DNA of 64,000 nucleotides from Microbispora sp. ZYX-F-249. Lineage in GTDB: Bacteria > Actinomycetota > Actinomycetes > Streptosporangiales > Streptosporangiaceae. The DNA lies in contig NZ_JBDJAW010000032.1 of NCBI RefSeq assembly GCF_039649665.1, positions 1-64,000 on the forward strand, in the 5' to 3' direction. The position numbers were made by a program, and so were the translations under genes. Below are positions 52,137 to 61,874 of this stretch, in pieces; positions within the stretch are counted from its first letter, which is position 1; each line of letters opens with the position of its first letter. The notes below the pieces were generated by a model that saw only the letters and a program-made list of their open reading frames with translations, made no database searches and had not been told where the DNA came from.

Positions 52137-52475
52137 TCACACACCGTCGCGGGGCACTGGCCTGGTCTCCTCGCGTACGTGCACGTGGCGTTCGCCCGGA
52201 TGGACGGCGGTGTGCGACTCGGTTTCCTGGACGTGGACGTGCGGCTCGGCCGCCGGGTCCACGGTGTACATCGTGTCCGGCTCGATCGTCTCCACCGTCT
52301 CCTCGGCCGTCCGCGGACGGCGCGTGTAGCGAGTAGTCAGCACCATGCCGACGACTCCCACAAGCATGAGAATCCAGCCGATCATTTGTAGGTCGATTCC
52401 AGGAACGTCCCATTTGACGGCGAACGCGAGAACCGCGCCGACCGCGATGAAGGCGAGACTGGCCCCGAAGCCCAT
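52137..52475 (-). CDS. DUF6458 family membrane protein
   Basis: 112 residues. The N-terminal MGFGASLAFIAVGAVLAFAVKWDVPGIDLQMIGWILMLVGVVGMVLT, two helices around a WDV-x-GIDL loop, is the DUF6458 signature. The tail is charged and His-rich (HVHVQETESHTAVHPGERHVHV). A housekeeping membrane protein of unknown role, found throughout Streptosporangiales and Streptomycetales. Confidence 0.85.
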   Translation of the reverse strand: MGFGASLAFIAVGAVLAFAVKWDVPGIDLQMIGWILMLVGVVGMVLTTRYTRRPRTAEETVETIEPDTMYTVDPAAEPHVHVQETESHTAVHPGERHVHVREETRPVPRDGV

Positions 52476-52593
52476 GGCTACCTCCTCTGCTGGTCAACCG
52501 CCCTTTACCCCCAGAATCCACGATTACGCAAGGCGTGAAGGCCGCATTCCCGGGCAGTGCGGATGAACAACGCACTCACCCCTGGAGGCAGAT

Positions 52594-53235
52594 ATGAACG
52601 CCGTAGCATGGGTGGCCGTCGTGATCGTCGCCGTGCTGGTGATCCTGGCAGTCGGCTACCTCGTGTCGGCAAGCAACCGCCGGCGCCACCTGCGCGACCG
52701 TTTCGGGCCCGAATACGAACGGACTGTGCGGGAGAGCGACAGCCGTAGGGAGGCCGAGCAGGAACTGCTCGCCCGCGAGGAGCGCCACGCCAAGCTGGAC
52801 ATCCGCCCGCTCGCCCCGCAGACCCGGGACCAGTACGCGAGGAAGTGGACCGAGGTTCAGGAGCGGTTCGTGGACGCTCCCGGCTTCGCCGTGACCGAGG
52901 CGGACGCGCTGGTCACCGCAGTGATGGCGGAGCGCGGCTACCCCACGGACGAGTTCGAGCAGCGTCTGAGCGACCTGTCGGTCGCCCACGCCGCCACGCT
53001 CGACCACTACCGCAAGGCCCACGACATCAGCAGCCGCGCCGCCCGGCAGGACGCCACGACGGAGGAGCTGCGTCAGGCGATGGTCCATTACCGCGCGCTG
53101 TTCCAGGAGCTTCTCGGTGACGGCGCCGAGGTCTCTCCCGACGACCACGTCAACGGCGCCGCGTACACCGCCGACGGCTACGACGGCGCCTCGATGAACG
53201 GTCACCACGCGGACGTGCGGAAGGCGAGGCGATGA
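52594..53235 (+). CDS. Membrane-anchored hypothetical protein
   Basis: 213 residues. One N-terminal helix (WVAVVIVAVLVILAVGYLVSA), a basic segment (NRRRHLRDRFGPEYERTV) and a helical soluble domain (QYARKWTEVQERFVDAPGFAVTEADALVTAVMAERGYP) that recurs in the next protein (WREIKSGFVDDPRHSIEQADALVEEAL). The shared W...FVD-P...ADAL module marks the two as a duplicated pair. CTGGAG-type ribosome site upstream. It overlaps the next gene by 4 bp. No function known. Confidence 0.7.
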   Translation: MNAVAWVAVVIVAVLVILAVGYLVSASNRRRHLRDRFGPEYERTVRESDSRREAEQELLAREERHAKLDIRPLAPQTRDQYARKWTEVQERFVDAPGFAVTEADALVTAVMAERGYPTDEFEQRLSDLSVAHAATLDHYRKAHDISSRAARQDATTEELRQAMVHYRALFQELLGDGAEVSPDDHVNGAAYTADGYDGASMNGHHADVRKARR

Positions 53236-54158
53236 CGATGCGGATGAACAGGCACCACGAGCGCGGCGAGGTCGCCGAGCAGCCGACTCCCGAGACCCCC
53301 GAGCCTCTCGAGGAGGAGGCGCGCAGAGAGAGGGCTCTCGCGGACGCCGGGCGGGACGAGCACGAGGGTCCCGGCCCGGTCTACTCCCCCAGCGAGGCCA
53401 GCGACGCGTACACCGCCGGCTACGCCGACGCCACGGCGCGGGACACCGGCGACCAGGCGTACGCGGACGCAACAGCCGACGCGGACGGCGACGGCCGCCG
53501 CTTCCGTGAGCCGTACGGCCAGGCGGGCGACGACGTCCTCACGTCGCCCCGGACCGGCGGCGGGCACACGGCCGACGGCGACCGCCTCGTCGCGGGCCGC
53601 CGCGTGGACGACGACGACGAGGGCGGCCGGACCTACGACAACGCCGCCGACGGCGCGTACGAGGTCCGGGATGCCGACGCCGGAACGGCCGGCACCGGGT
53701 ACGCCCGGGACGGCCTGGCGGCCGGGGACGCCACAGCGGACACCACAGCGGACACCACGGCCGACACCACGGCCGACACCACGGCCTACGGCGACACCGG
53801 AACCGGCACCACGGCGGACACCACCACGGACACCACCGCCGGCACCTCTGCCGTTCCCTCCGTGGACGGCCCCGTGGCCTACCCCGCCACCACCACGACC
53901 GCGGCCTCCGGCGCGGCCTCCGTCCTGGACGAGACGCTGGAAGGCCGGTGGCGCGAGATCAAGTCGGGTTTCGTCGACGATCCCCGTCACTCGATCGAAC
54001 AGGCGGACGCGCTCGTGGAGGAGGCCCTGTCGGCCTTCACCACCCGCCGCCAGGCGCTGCTCGACCAGTGGAAGGACAACGAGCGGGGCGACACCGAGGC
54101 GCTGCGCCTGGCCCTGCACGAGTACCACGCGTTACTAGCCCAGTTGACCCGGAAGTGA
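53232..54158 (+). CDS. Repeat-containing hydrophilic protein
   Basis: 308 residues. A low-complexity Asp/Thr/Ala/Gly-rich N-terminal two thirds contains four tandem TADT units encoded by a 12-bp repeat (53731-53785). The C-terminal domain RWREIKSGFVDDPRHSIEQADALVEEALSAFTTRRQALLDQW parallels the preceding protein. ATG 53232 overlaps the upstream stop. Probably a soluble, disordered partner of the preceding membrane protein. Function unknown. Confidence 0.7.
   Translation: MTMRMNRHHERGEVAEQPTPETPEPLEEEARRERALADAGRDEHEGPGPVYSPSEASDAYTAGYADATARDTGDQAYADATADADGDGRRFREPYGQAGDDVLTSPRTGGGHTADGDRLVAGRRVDDDDEGGRTYDNAADGAYEVRDADAGTAGTGYARDGLAAGDATADTTADTTADTTADTTAYGDTGTGTTADTTTDTTAGTSAVPSVDGPVAYPATTTTAASGAASVLDETLEGRWREIKSGFVDDPRHSIEQADALVEEALSAFTTRRQALLDQWKDNERGDTEALRLALHEYHALLAQLTRK
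53731..53785 (+). repeat. 12-bp tandem repeat within coding sequence
   Basis: About four and a half copies of a unit reading roughly CAGCGGACACCA/CGGCCGACACCA, encoding TADT. Likely to vary in copy number by slippage. Confidence 0.7.
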
Positions 54159-54165
54159 GGTAACA

Positions 54166-54360
54166 ATGCTCGCCATCGCCGCGGCGGTCGTCTTCGGGAT
54201 CGCCTTCCTCCTCGATCTCCTCAACGCGAGCATCGGCATCGGCATGACCGCGCTGATCGCCCTCGGTCTCTGCCTGCTCGCCCTGCACCAGGCCGGTGTC
54301 GGCACCGCCGGGGTGAACTCCTGGCGCGGCGGCTGGCGCGGCGGACGCGTCCGTCGCTGA
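54166..54360 (+). CDS. Small membrane protein
   Basis: 64 residues with two short hydrophobic helices (AIAAAVVFGIAFLLDLLN and IGIGMTALIALGLCLLALHQAG) and a Gly/Arg/Trp-rich tail (WRGGWRGGRVRR). It follows the previous gene by 7 bp with GAGGTAAC upstream, so it belongs to the same operon. No family function known. Confidence 0.65.
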   Translation: MLAIAAAVVFGIAFLLDLLNASIGIGMTALIALGLCLLALHQAGVGTAGVNSWRGGWRGGRVRR

Positions 54361-54494
54361 CCCCGGCCCTCTCGCCATCAGCCTTTCTCCCCTACCGAAT
54401 CGCGGCCGCGACGGGTACGAAGGTCTCGCGGGAGCCCCTCCCGCGAGACCCGCCGCGAACCCGGTCCGTCCCCCGGACCCCTGAGGAGGCCGTG

Positions 54495-55145
54495 ATGCCA
54501 CACAAGGTGGAAGAGGTCATGACGCGCGATCCGGTGACTCTGCCGGAGGAGGCCCCCGTGGTGAAAGCCGCCAAGCTGATGCGTGACCGCGGGATCGGCG
54601 ACGTACTGGTGGTCGAGGACGGCCGGCTTCGCGGTCTGGTGACCGACCGGGACATCGTCGTACGCGCGGTCGCGGAGGGCAGGGACCTCGCCACCACTCC
54701 GCTGGCGACGCTGTGCACCAGTGACGTGGTGACCGTCGGCCCGGACCAGGACGTGGTGGAGGCCGCGCGGTTGATGCGCGAGAAGGACGTGCAGCAGCTC
54801 CCCGTGGTGGTGGACGGGCACCCGGTCGGCGTCGTCGCCCTGGCCGACCTCGCCCCACGCCCCACAGCCGATCTCGCCGCACATCCCACGACCGAGCTCG
54901 CCCCACGCTCCACAACCGAACTCGCCGCACATCCCACGACCGAGCTCGCCCCACACCCCGCAACCGGCCGCGCCGCACACTCCCCAACCGGCCACGCTCC
55001 CGGCCTGCCGACCGGCCGCACAGCCGACCTCGCCCCACATCCCCTGACCGGCCACGCTCCCGGCCGCACCACCGCCCCGGACCCGGGCGCTCGACCCGCC
55101 CCGGACCCGGCCGTTCAACCCGTGCCGGCTCCGGCCCCGCGCTGA
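54495..55145 (+). CDS. CBS-domain protein with octapeptide-repeat tail
   Basis: 216 residues from ATG 54495, with GAGGAGG at 54483-54489. Two CBS motifs (EEVMTRDPVTLPEEAPVVKAAKLMRDRGIGDVLVVEDGRLRGLVTDRDIV and VVTVGPDQDVVEAARLMREKDVQQLPVVVDGHPVGVVALADL) form a Bateman module that binds adenine nucleotides. From about residue 117 to 195 the tail is a run of octapeptides such as LAAHPTTE and LAPRSTTE, then Pro/Ala-rich. Family knowledge: solo CBS proteins act as energy sensors; the repetitive tail is unusual and probably disordered. Confidence 0.85.
   Translation: MPHKVEEVMTRDPVTLPEEAPVVKAAKLMRDRGIGDVLVVEDGRLRGLVTDRDIVVRAVAEGRDLATTPLATLCTSDVVTVGPDQDVVEAARLMREKDVQQLPVVVDGHPVGVVALADLAPRPTADLAAHPTTELAPRSTTELAAHPTTELAPHPATGRAAHSPTGHAPGLPTGRTADLAPHPLTGHAPGRTTAPDPGARPAPDPAVQPVPAPAPR
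54842..55075 (+). repeat. 24-bp imperfect tandem repeat in the CBS gene
   Basis: Degenerate copies encode LA(A/P)(H/R/G)-P/S-TT-E/G octapeptides. A 34-bp stretch beginning CTCGCCGCACATCCCACGAC occurs twice, about 48 bp apart. Confidence 0.7.
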
Positions 55146-55200
55146 ACCGCACGCCGGGGGCACGCTCCCGGACGGCGGCATCGCCACCGCGGCTGACCCG

Positions 55201-55253
55201 AAAATCATGGGTGAGCAAGCTAGCTGCTCATATACCGTGTTCCGCATGATTTT
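55201..55253. promoter_or_regulatory. Nested inverted repeats upstream of ABC exporter
   Basis: Outer arms AAAATCAT/ATGATTTT (55201-55208 and 55246-55253) enclose an inner TGAGCA...TGCTCA palindrome (55212-55230) with GCTAGC at its centre. A TATACC -10-like box follows at 55231. Likely a repressor operator for the exporter genes that begin 40 bp later. Confidence 0.5.
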
Positions 55254-55292
55254 GCCCCTCCAGCGACGCGCCGCCCGCCCTGGACCACAGCC

Positions 55293-57026
55293 GTGCTGAC
55301 CCGGCTTCTCCGCACGTACCTGCGGCCCTACTCACCCGCGCTCACGGCGGTGGTGCTGTTCCAGCTGGTCGGCACCATCGCCTCCCTCTACCTGCCGAGC
55401 CTGAACGCCGACATCATCGACCAGGGGGTGGCCACCGGCGACACCGGCTACATCCTGGGCACCGGCGGCTGGATGCTGACCGTGTCCTTCGTGCAGATCG
55501 CCTGCTCGATCGCGGCGGTCTACTACGGCGCGCGGGTGGCGGCGGGGTTCGGCCGGGACGTCCGGTCGGCGGTCTTCCACCGGGTGAGCGGCTTCTCCGC
55601 GCGTGAGGTGGCCCAGTTCGGGGCGCCCTCGCTGATCACGCGTAACACCAACGACGTCCAGCAGGTCCAGATGCTCGTGGTGATGACCTGCACGATGCTG
55701 GTCGCCGCGCCCATCATGGGGGTCGGCGTCATCATCATGGCCCTGCGTCAGGACGTCGGGCTGTCGTGGCTCATGCTGGTCTGCGTCCCGGTGCTGCTGG
55801 TCTCGATCGGGCTGATCGTCTTCCGCATGGTCCCCCAGTTCCGTGCCATGCAGACCCGCATCGACGAGGTGAACCGGGTGCTGCGCGAGCAGCTGTCCGG
55901 CATCCGCGTGGTGCGGGCCTTCGTCCGCGAACGCGAGGAGACCCGCCGGTTCGCCGCCGCGAACGACGCGCTGACCGGTACGGCGCTGCGCGTCGGGCGG
56001 CTGACCGCGCTCATCTTCCCCACCGTGATGCTGATCCTCAACGCCTCCAGCGTCGCCGTGCTGTGGTTCGGCGCCGCCCGGGTGGACAGCGGCGAGATGC
56101 AGGTGGGCGCCCTCACCGCGTTCCTCATGTACCTGCTGCAGATCCTCATGTCGATGATGATGGCCACCTTCATCTCGATCATGATCCCGCGCGCCGCCGT
56201 CTGCGCGGAGCGCATCGTCGAGGTGCTCGACACCGAGTCGTCGGTGCGCCCGCCCGAGCGCCCGGTGCGCCAGGTGGACCGCCGGGCCGACCTGGAGCTG
56301 CGCGACGTCGGGTTCCGCTACCCGGGCGCGGCGGCGCCGGTGTTGTCCGGCGTCTCCTTCCGGGTGACCGCGGGACAGACCACCGCCGTCATCGGCAGCA
56401 CCGGATCGGGGAAGACGACCCTGGTCTCCCTGGTCCCCCGGCTGTTCGACGCCACGTCCGGCGCGGTGCTGATCGACGGGGTCGACGTACGCGAGCTCGA
56501 TCCCCGGATGCTCTGGACACGCATCGGCCTGGTGCCGCAGAAGCCGTACCTGTTCTCCGGCACCGTCGCGAGCAACCTGCGGTACGGCAACCCGGACGCC
56601 ACCGACGAGGAGCTGTGGGAGGCGCTGGAGATCGCCCAGGCCCGCGACTTCGTCGAGGCGATGCCCGAGGGCCTGCAGGCGCCGATCTCCCAGGGCGGCA
56701 CCAACGTGTCGGGCGGGCAGCGGCAGCGCCTGTCCATCGCCCGGGCGCTGGTGGCCAAACCCGAGATCTATCTGTTCGACGACTCGTTCTCGGCCCTCGA
56801 CCTGTCCACCGACGCCCGGCTGCGGGCCGCGCTGCGCCCGTACACGGCCGGCGCCGCGGTGGTGATCGTCGCCCAGCGGGTCTCCACCATCGCGGACGCC
56901 GACCAGATCGTCGTCCTGGACGACGGCGTCGTCGCCGGCATCGGCACCCACGAGGAGCTGCTCGGCTCCTGCCCGACGTACGTCGAGATCGTCGAGTCCC
57001 AACTGACCGCGGGGAGTGCGGCATGA
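55293..57026 (+). CDS. ABC exporter half-transporter, degenerate catalytic site
   Basis: 577 residues from GTG 55293. A six-helix ABC_membrane domain (about 1-310) is followed by the ATPase: Walker [11 protein letters not shown]-loop [11 protein letters not shown], signature VSGGQRQRL, Walker [13 protein letters not shown] and a His-less H-loop region (VVIVAQRVS). The catalytic Glu after Walker B is Asp and the switch His is Gln (AQR). This is typical of the degenerate half of heterodimeric exporters (TM287/BmrC type). It pairs with the next gene, with which it overlaps by ATGA, to pump drugs or lipids outward. Confidence 0.9.
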   Translation: MLTRLLRTYLRPYSPALTAVVLFQLVGTIASLYLPSLNADIIDQGVATGDTGYILGTGGWMLTVSFVQIACSIAAVYYGARVAAGFGRDVRSAVFHRVSGFSAREVAQFGAPSLITRNTNDVQQVQMLVVMTCTMLVAAPIMGVGVIIMALRQDVGLSWLMLVCVPVLLVSIGLIVFRMVPQFRAMQTRIDEVNRVLREQLSGIRVVRAFVREREETRRFAAANDALTGTALRVGRLTALIFPTVMLILNASSVAVLWFGAARVDSGEMQVGALTAFLMYLLQILMSMMMATFISIMIPRAAVCAERIVEVLDTESSVRPPERPVRQVDRRADLELRDVGFRYPGAAAPVLSGVSFRVTAGQTTAVIGSTGSGKTTLVSLVPRLFDATSGAVLIDGVDVRELDPRMLWTRIGLVPQKPYLFSGTVASNLRYGNPDATDEELWEALEIAQARDFVEAMPEGLQAPISQGGTNVSGGQRQRLSIARALVAKPEIYLFDDSFSALDLSTDARLRAALRPYTAGAAVVIVAQRVSTIADADQIVVLDDGVVAGIGTHEELLGSCPTYVEIVESQLTAGSAA

Positions 57027-59011
57027 GCGAGCGGCCCACGGCACCTGCACGGCCCCGCCCCGCGGGAGGCGGCGGTTTCGGGCCCTTCGGCGGCGGCCAG
57101 ATGCCGGCGGAGAAGTCGCTGAACTTCGGCCCCTCCGCCCGGCGGCTGCTGCGGCGGCTGAGCCCGGAACGGCCGAGGATCATGGCCGTGATCGCCCTCG
57201 CCGTGGTCAGCGTGGTGCTCTCCGTCATCGGGCCGAAGCTGCTCGGCCGCGCGACCGACGTGATCTTCAGCGGGGTGATCGGCGGACGGCTGCCCGCGGG
57301 GGCGACCAAGGAGCAGGCCGTGCAGGGGCTGCGCGCCTCGGGCCACGGCGACTTCGCCGACATGCTCGCGGGGATGGACGTCGTCCCCGGCCGCGGCATC
57401 GACTTCGGCGAGCTGGGCACCGTCCTGGCGTGGGTCCTCGGGCTCTACCTGGCCGCGTCGCTGTTCATGTGGCTGCAGGGCTACCTGCTCAACGACGTGA
57501 CGCAGCGCACGGTGTTCCGCCTGCGGGCCGACGTCGAGGACAAGCTGAACCGGTTGCCGCTGAAGTTCTTCGACGGCCAGCCGCGCGGCGAGCTGCTCAG
57601 CCGGGTCACCAACGACATCGACAACGTGTCCCAGACCCTGCAGCAGACGCTGAGCCAGCTGCTGAGCTCGCTGCTCACCGTTATCGGCGTGCTGGTCATG
57701 ATGTTCGTGATCTCGCCGCTGCTCGCGGCGATCGCGCTGGTGACGATCCCGGTCACGATGATCGTGACCGGGCAGATCGCCAAGCGTTCGCAGAAGCAGT
57801 TCGTCGCGCAGTGGGCGCACACCGGCACGCTCAACGCCCACATCGAGGAGGCGTTCACCGGGCACGAGCTGGTGAAGGTCTTCGGGCGGGGCCCGGAGGT
57901 CGAGGAGGTCTTCCGGGAGCGGAACGACGCCCTGTACACGGCGAGCTTCGGCGCCCAGTTCATCTCCGGGATCATCATGCCCGCGATGATGTTCATCGGG
58001 AACCTGAACTACGTCGCCATCGCGGTCGTCGGCGCCGTACGGGTCGCCGGCGGCTCGATGAGCCTGGGCGACGTCCAGGCGTTCATCCAGTACTCCCGGC
58101 AGTTCACGCAGCCGCTGACCCAGGTCGCCTCGATGGCCAACCTGCTGCAGTCGGGCGTGGCCTCCGCCGAGCGGGTCTTCGAGCTGCTGGACGCCGAGGA
58201 GCAGGAGCCCGACCCCGCCGCCCCGGCGCTGCCCGCCACCCGGCGGGGGCGCGTCGAGTTCGAGCACGTGTCCTTCCGGTACGACCCCGGCCAGCCCCTC
58301 ATCGAGGACCTGTCGCTGGTGGCCGAGCCCGGGCACACGATCGCGATCGTCGGCCCGACCGGCGCGGGCAAGACCACGCTGGTCAACCTGGTCATGCGCT
58401 TCTACGAGCTGGACGCGGGCCGCATCACCCTCGACGGCGTCGACATCACCGCGATGCGCCGCGAGGACCTGCGCGCCCAGATCGGCATGGTGCTCCAGGA
58501 CACCTGGCTGTTCGGCGGGACGATCCGCGACAACATCGCCTACGGCAACCCGCGGGCGACCGACGAGGAGATCCTGGCCGCGGCCCGGGCGACGTACGTC
58601 GACCGGTTCGTGCGCACCCTGCCGGACGGGTACGACACGGTGATCGACGAGGAGGGCGGCAACGTCAGCGCGGGCGAGAAGCAGCTGATCACCATCGCCC
58701 GCGCCTTCCTCGCCGACCCGTCCCTGCTCATCCTGGACGAGGCGACCAGCTCGGTCGACACCCGCACCGAGGTCCTCGTGCAGCACGCGATGGCCGCGCT
58801 GCGCAGCGACAGGACGAGCTTCGTCATCGCCCACCGGCTGTCCACGATCCGCGACGCGGATCTCATCCTGGTGATGGAGTCGGGCAGCATCGTCGAGCAC
58901 GGCACCCACGACGAGTTGCTCGCCGCCGGGGGCGCCTACCACCGGCTGTACTCCGCTCAATTCGCCGGCGCCCTGGCCGATGACGACGCCCCCGCCGCCG
59001 AAATCGGGTGA
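57023..59011 (+). CDS. ABC exporter half-transporter, catalytic subunit
   Basis: 662 residues from ATG 57023. A Gly-rich N-terminus and a six-helix domain with a long first extracellular loop ([19 protein letters not shown]...) lead to an ATPase with Walker [10 protein letters not shown], Walker [13 protein letters not shown] (catalytic Glu present) and H-loop FVIAHRLS. The signature is NVSAGEKQ instead of LSGGQ. It thus supplies one consensus hydrolysis site when paired with the preceding subunit's VSGGQ. Exported substrate unknown. Confidence 0.9.
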   Translation: MSERPTAPARPRPAGGGGFGPFGGGQMPAEKSLNFGPSARRLLRRLSPERPRIMAVIALAVVSVVLSVIGPKLLGRATDVIFSGVIGGRLPAGATKEQAVQGLRASGHGDFADMLAGMDVVPGRGIDFGELGTVLAWVLGLYLAASLFMWLQGYLLNDVTQRTVFRLRADVEDKLNRLPLKFFDGQPRGELLSRVTNDIDNVSQTLQQTLSQLLSSLLTVIGVLVMMFVISPLLAAIALVTIPVTMIVTGQIAKRSQKQFVAQWAHTGTLNAHIEEAFTGHELVKVFGRGPEVEEVFRERNDALYTASFGAQFISGIIMPAMMFIGNLNYVAIAVVGAVRVAGGSMSLGDVQAFIQYSRQFTQPLTQVASMANLLQSGVASAERVFELLDAEEQEPDPAAPALPATRRGRVEFEHVSFRYDPGQPLIEDLSLVAEPGHTIAIVGPTGAGKTTLVNLVMRFYELDAGRITLDGVDITAMRREDLRAQIGMVLQDTWLFGGTIRDNIAYGNPRATDEEILAAARATYVDRFVRTLPDGYDTVIDEEGGNVSAGEKQLITIARAFLADPSLLILDEATSSVDTRTEVLVQHAMAALRSDRTSFVIAHRLSTIRDADLILVMESGSIVEHGTHDELLAAGGAYHRLYSAQFAGALADDDAPAAEIG

Positions 59012-59055
59012 GCGGTGCCGCGTGGCCCAGGGTCGCGCGGCACCCGCCCGAGCCG

Positions 59056-60354
59056 TCACGAACGGGCGGACAGGGTGAACTCCTTGCGTGGTTCCTCGAT
59101 GGCCCCCATCGCGATGATCTCGCGGGGGAAGAACAGCCCGAGCGTCCAGTCCATGAGGATCCGGGTCTTCTTGTTGAAGGTGGGCATCCGCGTCAGGTGG
59201 TAGGTGCGGTGCATGCACCAGGCGGGGAACCCGCGCAGCTCCCGGCCGTAGATCTGCGCGACGCCCTTGTAGAGTCCCAGGGTCGCCACCGACCCGGCGT
59301 ACTTGTGCCGGTACGGCCGCTGGGCCTGCCCGCGCAGCGCCGCCAGCAGGTTGTCGGCCAGCCTCTTGGCCTGCCGTACGGCGTGCTGGGCGTTGGGCGG
59401 GCAGAACTGGCCCGGCCGGGTGAGGTCGGGGACGGCGGCGCAGTCGCCCGCGGCGAACGCGAAATCGGTCCCGTGCACCCGCATGTAGGGGTCGACTCTG
59501 ATCCTGCCCTTCTTGTCCAGGGGCAGGTCGCCCGCGGCGACCAGCGGGTTCGGCTTGACGCCCGCCGTCCAGACGAGGGTGTCGGTGTCGAACTCCTCGC
59601 CGTCGCTCAGCACGATGTGGCAGCCCTCGGCGGACTTCAGCAGCGTGCCCATGCGGATCTCGATGCCCCGCTCGCGCAGCTGCTGGGCCGTCCATTTGCC
59701 CATGTCGGCGCCCACCTCGGGCAGGATGCGGTCGGTGGCCTCCACGAGCACCCAGCGCATGTCCTCGCGGCTGAGCCCGGCGAAATACTTGAGCGCGTCG
59801 GCCGCCATGTCCTCGAGCTCGGCCAGCGCCTCCACGCCGGCGTAGCCGCCGCCGACGAACACGAAGGTGAGGGCCCTGCGGCGGACCTCGGGGTCCGGGG
59901 TGGACGCGGCGATGTCGAGGCGGCCGAGCACGTGGTTGCGCAGGGCGATGGCCTCTTCGATGGTCTTGAAGCCGATGCCGTGCTCGGCCAGGCCGGGCAC
60001 CGGCAGCAGCCGTGAGATCGAGCCCGGCGCCATGACGAGATAGTCGTAGTCGATGGTGAGGTCGGGCCCCTCGTGCGGAGACAGCTCCGCCTTGCGGTCG
60101 GCCAGCCGCACCTGGGTGACCCGCCCACTGAGGATCTGGCACCGGTTCAGCACCCGCCTGAGCGGGACCACGACGTGCCGCGCCTCGATGTTCCCCGCGG
60201 CCGCCTCCGGTAGGAAGGGCTGGTAGGTCATGTAGGAGTCGAGGTCCGCGACGGTCACCAGTGCCTCGCCGCGGCGGAGCCTGCGCTGCAGGCGGAGTGC
60301 TGTGTACATGCCGACGTATCCGCCGCCGACGATCAGAATCCGTGGGACAGCCAT
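59056..60354 (-). CDS. Type II NADH dehydrogenase-like FAD oxidoreductase
   Basis: 432 residues. Two Rossmann motifs: FAD (RILIVGGGYVGMYTALRLQ at the N-terminus) and NAD(P) (FVFVGGGYAGVEALAEL, about 171-187). Also present are TLVWTAGVKPNPL and the FAD-binding end FAFAAGDCAAVPDLT. The C-terminal part (LDWTLGLFFPREI) is an amphipathic membrane-association region, as in NDH-2. It passes electrons from NADH to menaquinone without proton pumping. It stands alone on the minus strand next to the stress cluster. Confidence 0.88.
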   Translation of the reverse strand: MAVPRILIVGGGYVGMYTALRLQRRLRRGEALVTVADLDSYMTYQPFLPEAAAGNIEARHVVVPLRRVLNRCQILSGRVTQVRLADRKAELSPHEGPDLTIDYDYLVMAPGSISRLLPVPGLAEHGIGFKTIEEAIALRNHVLGRLDIAASTPDPEVRRRALTFVFVGGGYAGVEALAELEDMAADALKYFAGLSREDMRWVLVEATDRILPEVGADMGKWTAQQLRERGIEIRMGTLLKSAEGCHIVLSDGEEFDTDTLVWTAGVKPNPLVAAGDLPLDKKGRIRVDPYMRVHGTDFAFAAGDCAAVPDLTRPGQFCPPNAQHAVRQAKRLADNLLAALRGQAQRPYRHKYAGSVATLGLYKGVAQIYGRELRGFPAWCMHRTYHLTRMPTFNKKTRILMDWTLGLFFPREIIAMGAIEEPRKEFTLSARS

Positions 60355-60369
60355 GGCTGTTCCCTACCC

Positions 60370-60786
60370 CTACGCGAGGAGGAAACGCATCGTCACCCTG
60401 GTCCCCCTGGGCCCGGTGGTGACGTGCAGGTCGTTGCTCAGCATGCGCGCGACCCACAGCCCCATGCCGCTGGTCGCGTTCTCGGGCGGCGGGTCGTGGC
60501 CCGGCTCGCCCTCGAAACGCCACTGCCGGCCGTCGTCGTGGACGGCGACCACCAGGGCCGGCCCCTCCCGCCAGATGGCCAGCCGCGCCTTGGTCGACCC
60601 GTGGGTGACCGCGTTGGTGGCAACCTCGTTGAGCGCGACGAGGAAGTCGCCGATGGCGTCTTCCCGCATGCCGCGACGCAGCGCCTCGGTGGCGGCGAAC
60701 TCCCGCAGATCGGGCAGATCGACTAAGGAGAAGGCGCGCTCCCTTGCCGCTCCGGTGACGTGCGCGGGAACGCCGTCATCTTTCAC
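60370..60786 (-). CDS. RsbW-like anti-sigma factor (HATPase)
   Basis: 138 residues from GTG 60786, about 10 bp after GGGAGG; the frame is open further upstream. GHKL motifs: N-box ALNEVATNAVTHGS, G1 VHDDGR, G2 ATSGMGLWVARML. Family knowledge: such kinases bind a SigB/SigF-type sigma and phosphorylate a STAS antagonist. Sigma, STAS and a likely phosphatase-type sensor are all encoded within 3 kb, completing a partner-switch set. Confidence 0.85.
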   Translation of the reverse strand: MKDDGVPAHVTGAARERAFSLVDLPDLREFAATEALRRGMREDAIGDFLVALNEVATNAVTHGSTKARLAIWREGPALVVAVHDDGRQWRFEGEPGHDPPPENATSGMGLWVARMLSNDLHVTTGPRGTRVTMRFLLA

Positions 60787-60906
60787 CCGGTACACGCCTC
60801 CCGCCGGAAATCTGGCTGTCTCAGGATCTATGGGCTGTGGGCAGGACGAAGATACCCCGGGACACCGCCTCGGCACAGGCGGTGTCCCGGGCATCGTCGC
60901 ATCCTC

Positions 60907-61686
60907 TCATCCCGCGACGAGCTCCGCCCGGAGCTGGTCGAGGGTCTTGCGGAGGATACGAGAGACGTGCATCTGCGATATCCCGAACTCCGCCGCGATC
61001 TCGGCCTGGGTCATGTTGCCGTAGAAACGCAGCAGGAGGATGTTCTTCTCCCGCTCGGGGAGAAGGTCGATGAGAGGCTTCAGCGCCTCGGCGTCCACCA
61101 GGGTGTCGAGCGCGTCGTCCTCTTCGGGGATCACGTCGCCGAGGGCGGCGGCGTCGTCGTCCGCGCCGATCGGCGCGTCCAGGGAGAGGGTGCTGTACGC
61201 GGCGGAGGCGTCCATGGTGAGGAGCATGTCCTCCTCGGACAGGCCCATCTTCTTGGCGAGCTCGGCGACGGTGGGGAACCGGCCCAGTTCCTGGGTCATG
61301 TCGGCGACGTGCCGGTTGAGCTCGGCCCGGCGCTCCTGGTAGAGGCGGGGCACCCGGACGGCCCAGGTGCGGTCGCGGAAGTGCCGCTTGACCTCGCCCG
61401 TCATGGTGACCATGGCGTAGCCGCGGAAGCTGTGGCCCAGGGTGGGGTCGAAGCCGTTGATGGCCTTCATGAGGCCGACGTACGCGGCCTGGAGGAGGTC
61501 TTCCATCGGCTCGCCGCGGTTCAGATACCGCCGGGCGATGTCCCTCGCCATCGGGCGGTGCATTTCGACGATCTTCTCACGGAGGCGTTCCCGCCGCTCC
61601 TCGGACAGTCCGTCCTCGGCCAGCTCGGCCAGGAGCTCTTCGGCGGTCGGATTGCTGGCGGTCTCTACACGGACCTCGGCAGCCAT
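60907..61686 (-). CDS. SigB/SigF-family RNA polymerase sigma factor
   Basis: 259 residues from ATG 61686 with GAGGGGA upstream. Region 2 (MARDIARRYLNRGEPMEDLLQAAYVGLMKAINGFDPTLGHSFRGYAMVTMTGEVKRHFRD), region 3 (ELNRHVADMTQELGRFPTVAELAKKMGLSEEDM) and region 4 HTH (TQAEIAAEFGISQMHVSRILRKTL) are all present. Group 3 stress/development sigma, released by STAS-mediated capture of the RsbW-like factor encoded downstream. The anti-sigma gene follows after 120 bp in the same direction. Confidence 0.92.
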   Translation of the reverse strand: MAAEVRVETASNPTAEELLAELAEDGLSEERRERLREKIVEMHRPMARDIARRYLNRGEPMEDLLQAAYVGLMKAINGFDPTLGHSFRGYAMVTMTGEVKRHFRDRTWAVRVPRLYQERRAELNRHVADMTQELGRFPTVAELAKKMGLSEEDMLLTMDASAAYSTLSLDAPIGADDDAAALGDVIPEEDDALDTLVDAEALKPLIDLLPEREKNILLLRFYGNMTQAEIAAEFGISQMHVSRILRKTLDQLRAELVAG

Positions 61687-61874
61687 CTGCGCAGTCCCCT
61701 CGTATTTTTTCTCGCGAGGGCGCCTACGCGCTGGGGTGACCACGCAGAAGGCACGCCTCGCTACAGTATCGAGACGAGGCCCTCTGCTGGACCTCTGCTT
61801 CAGTATATTGCCCCAAAATCAGGAGTATCACCACCCCTTCGGCACCAGTAATGTTGCCGCAGAGGAGGCGCGAG

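Noticed and set aside
56768-60523. 1251-codon leftward open frame
   Set aside because: Shadow of the ABC exporter and NDH-2 genes in another frame.
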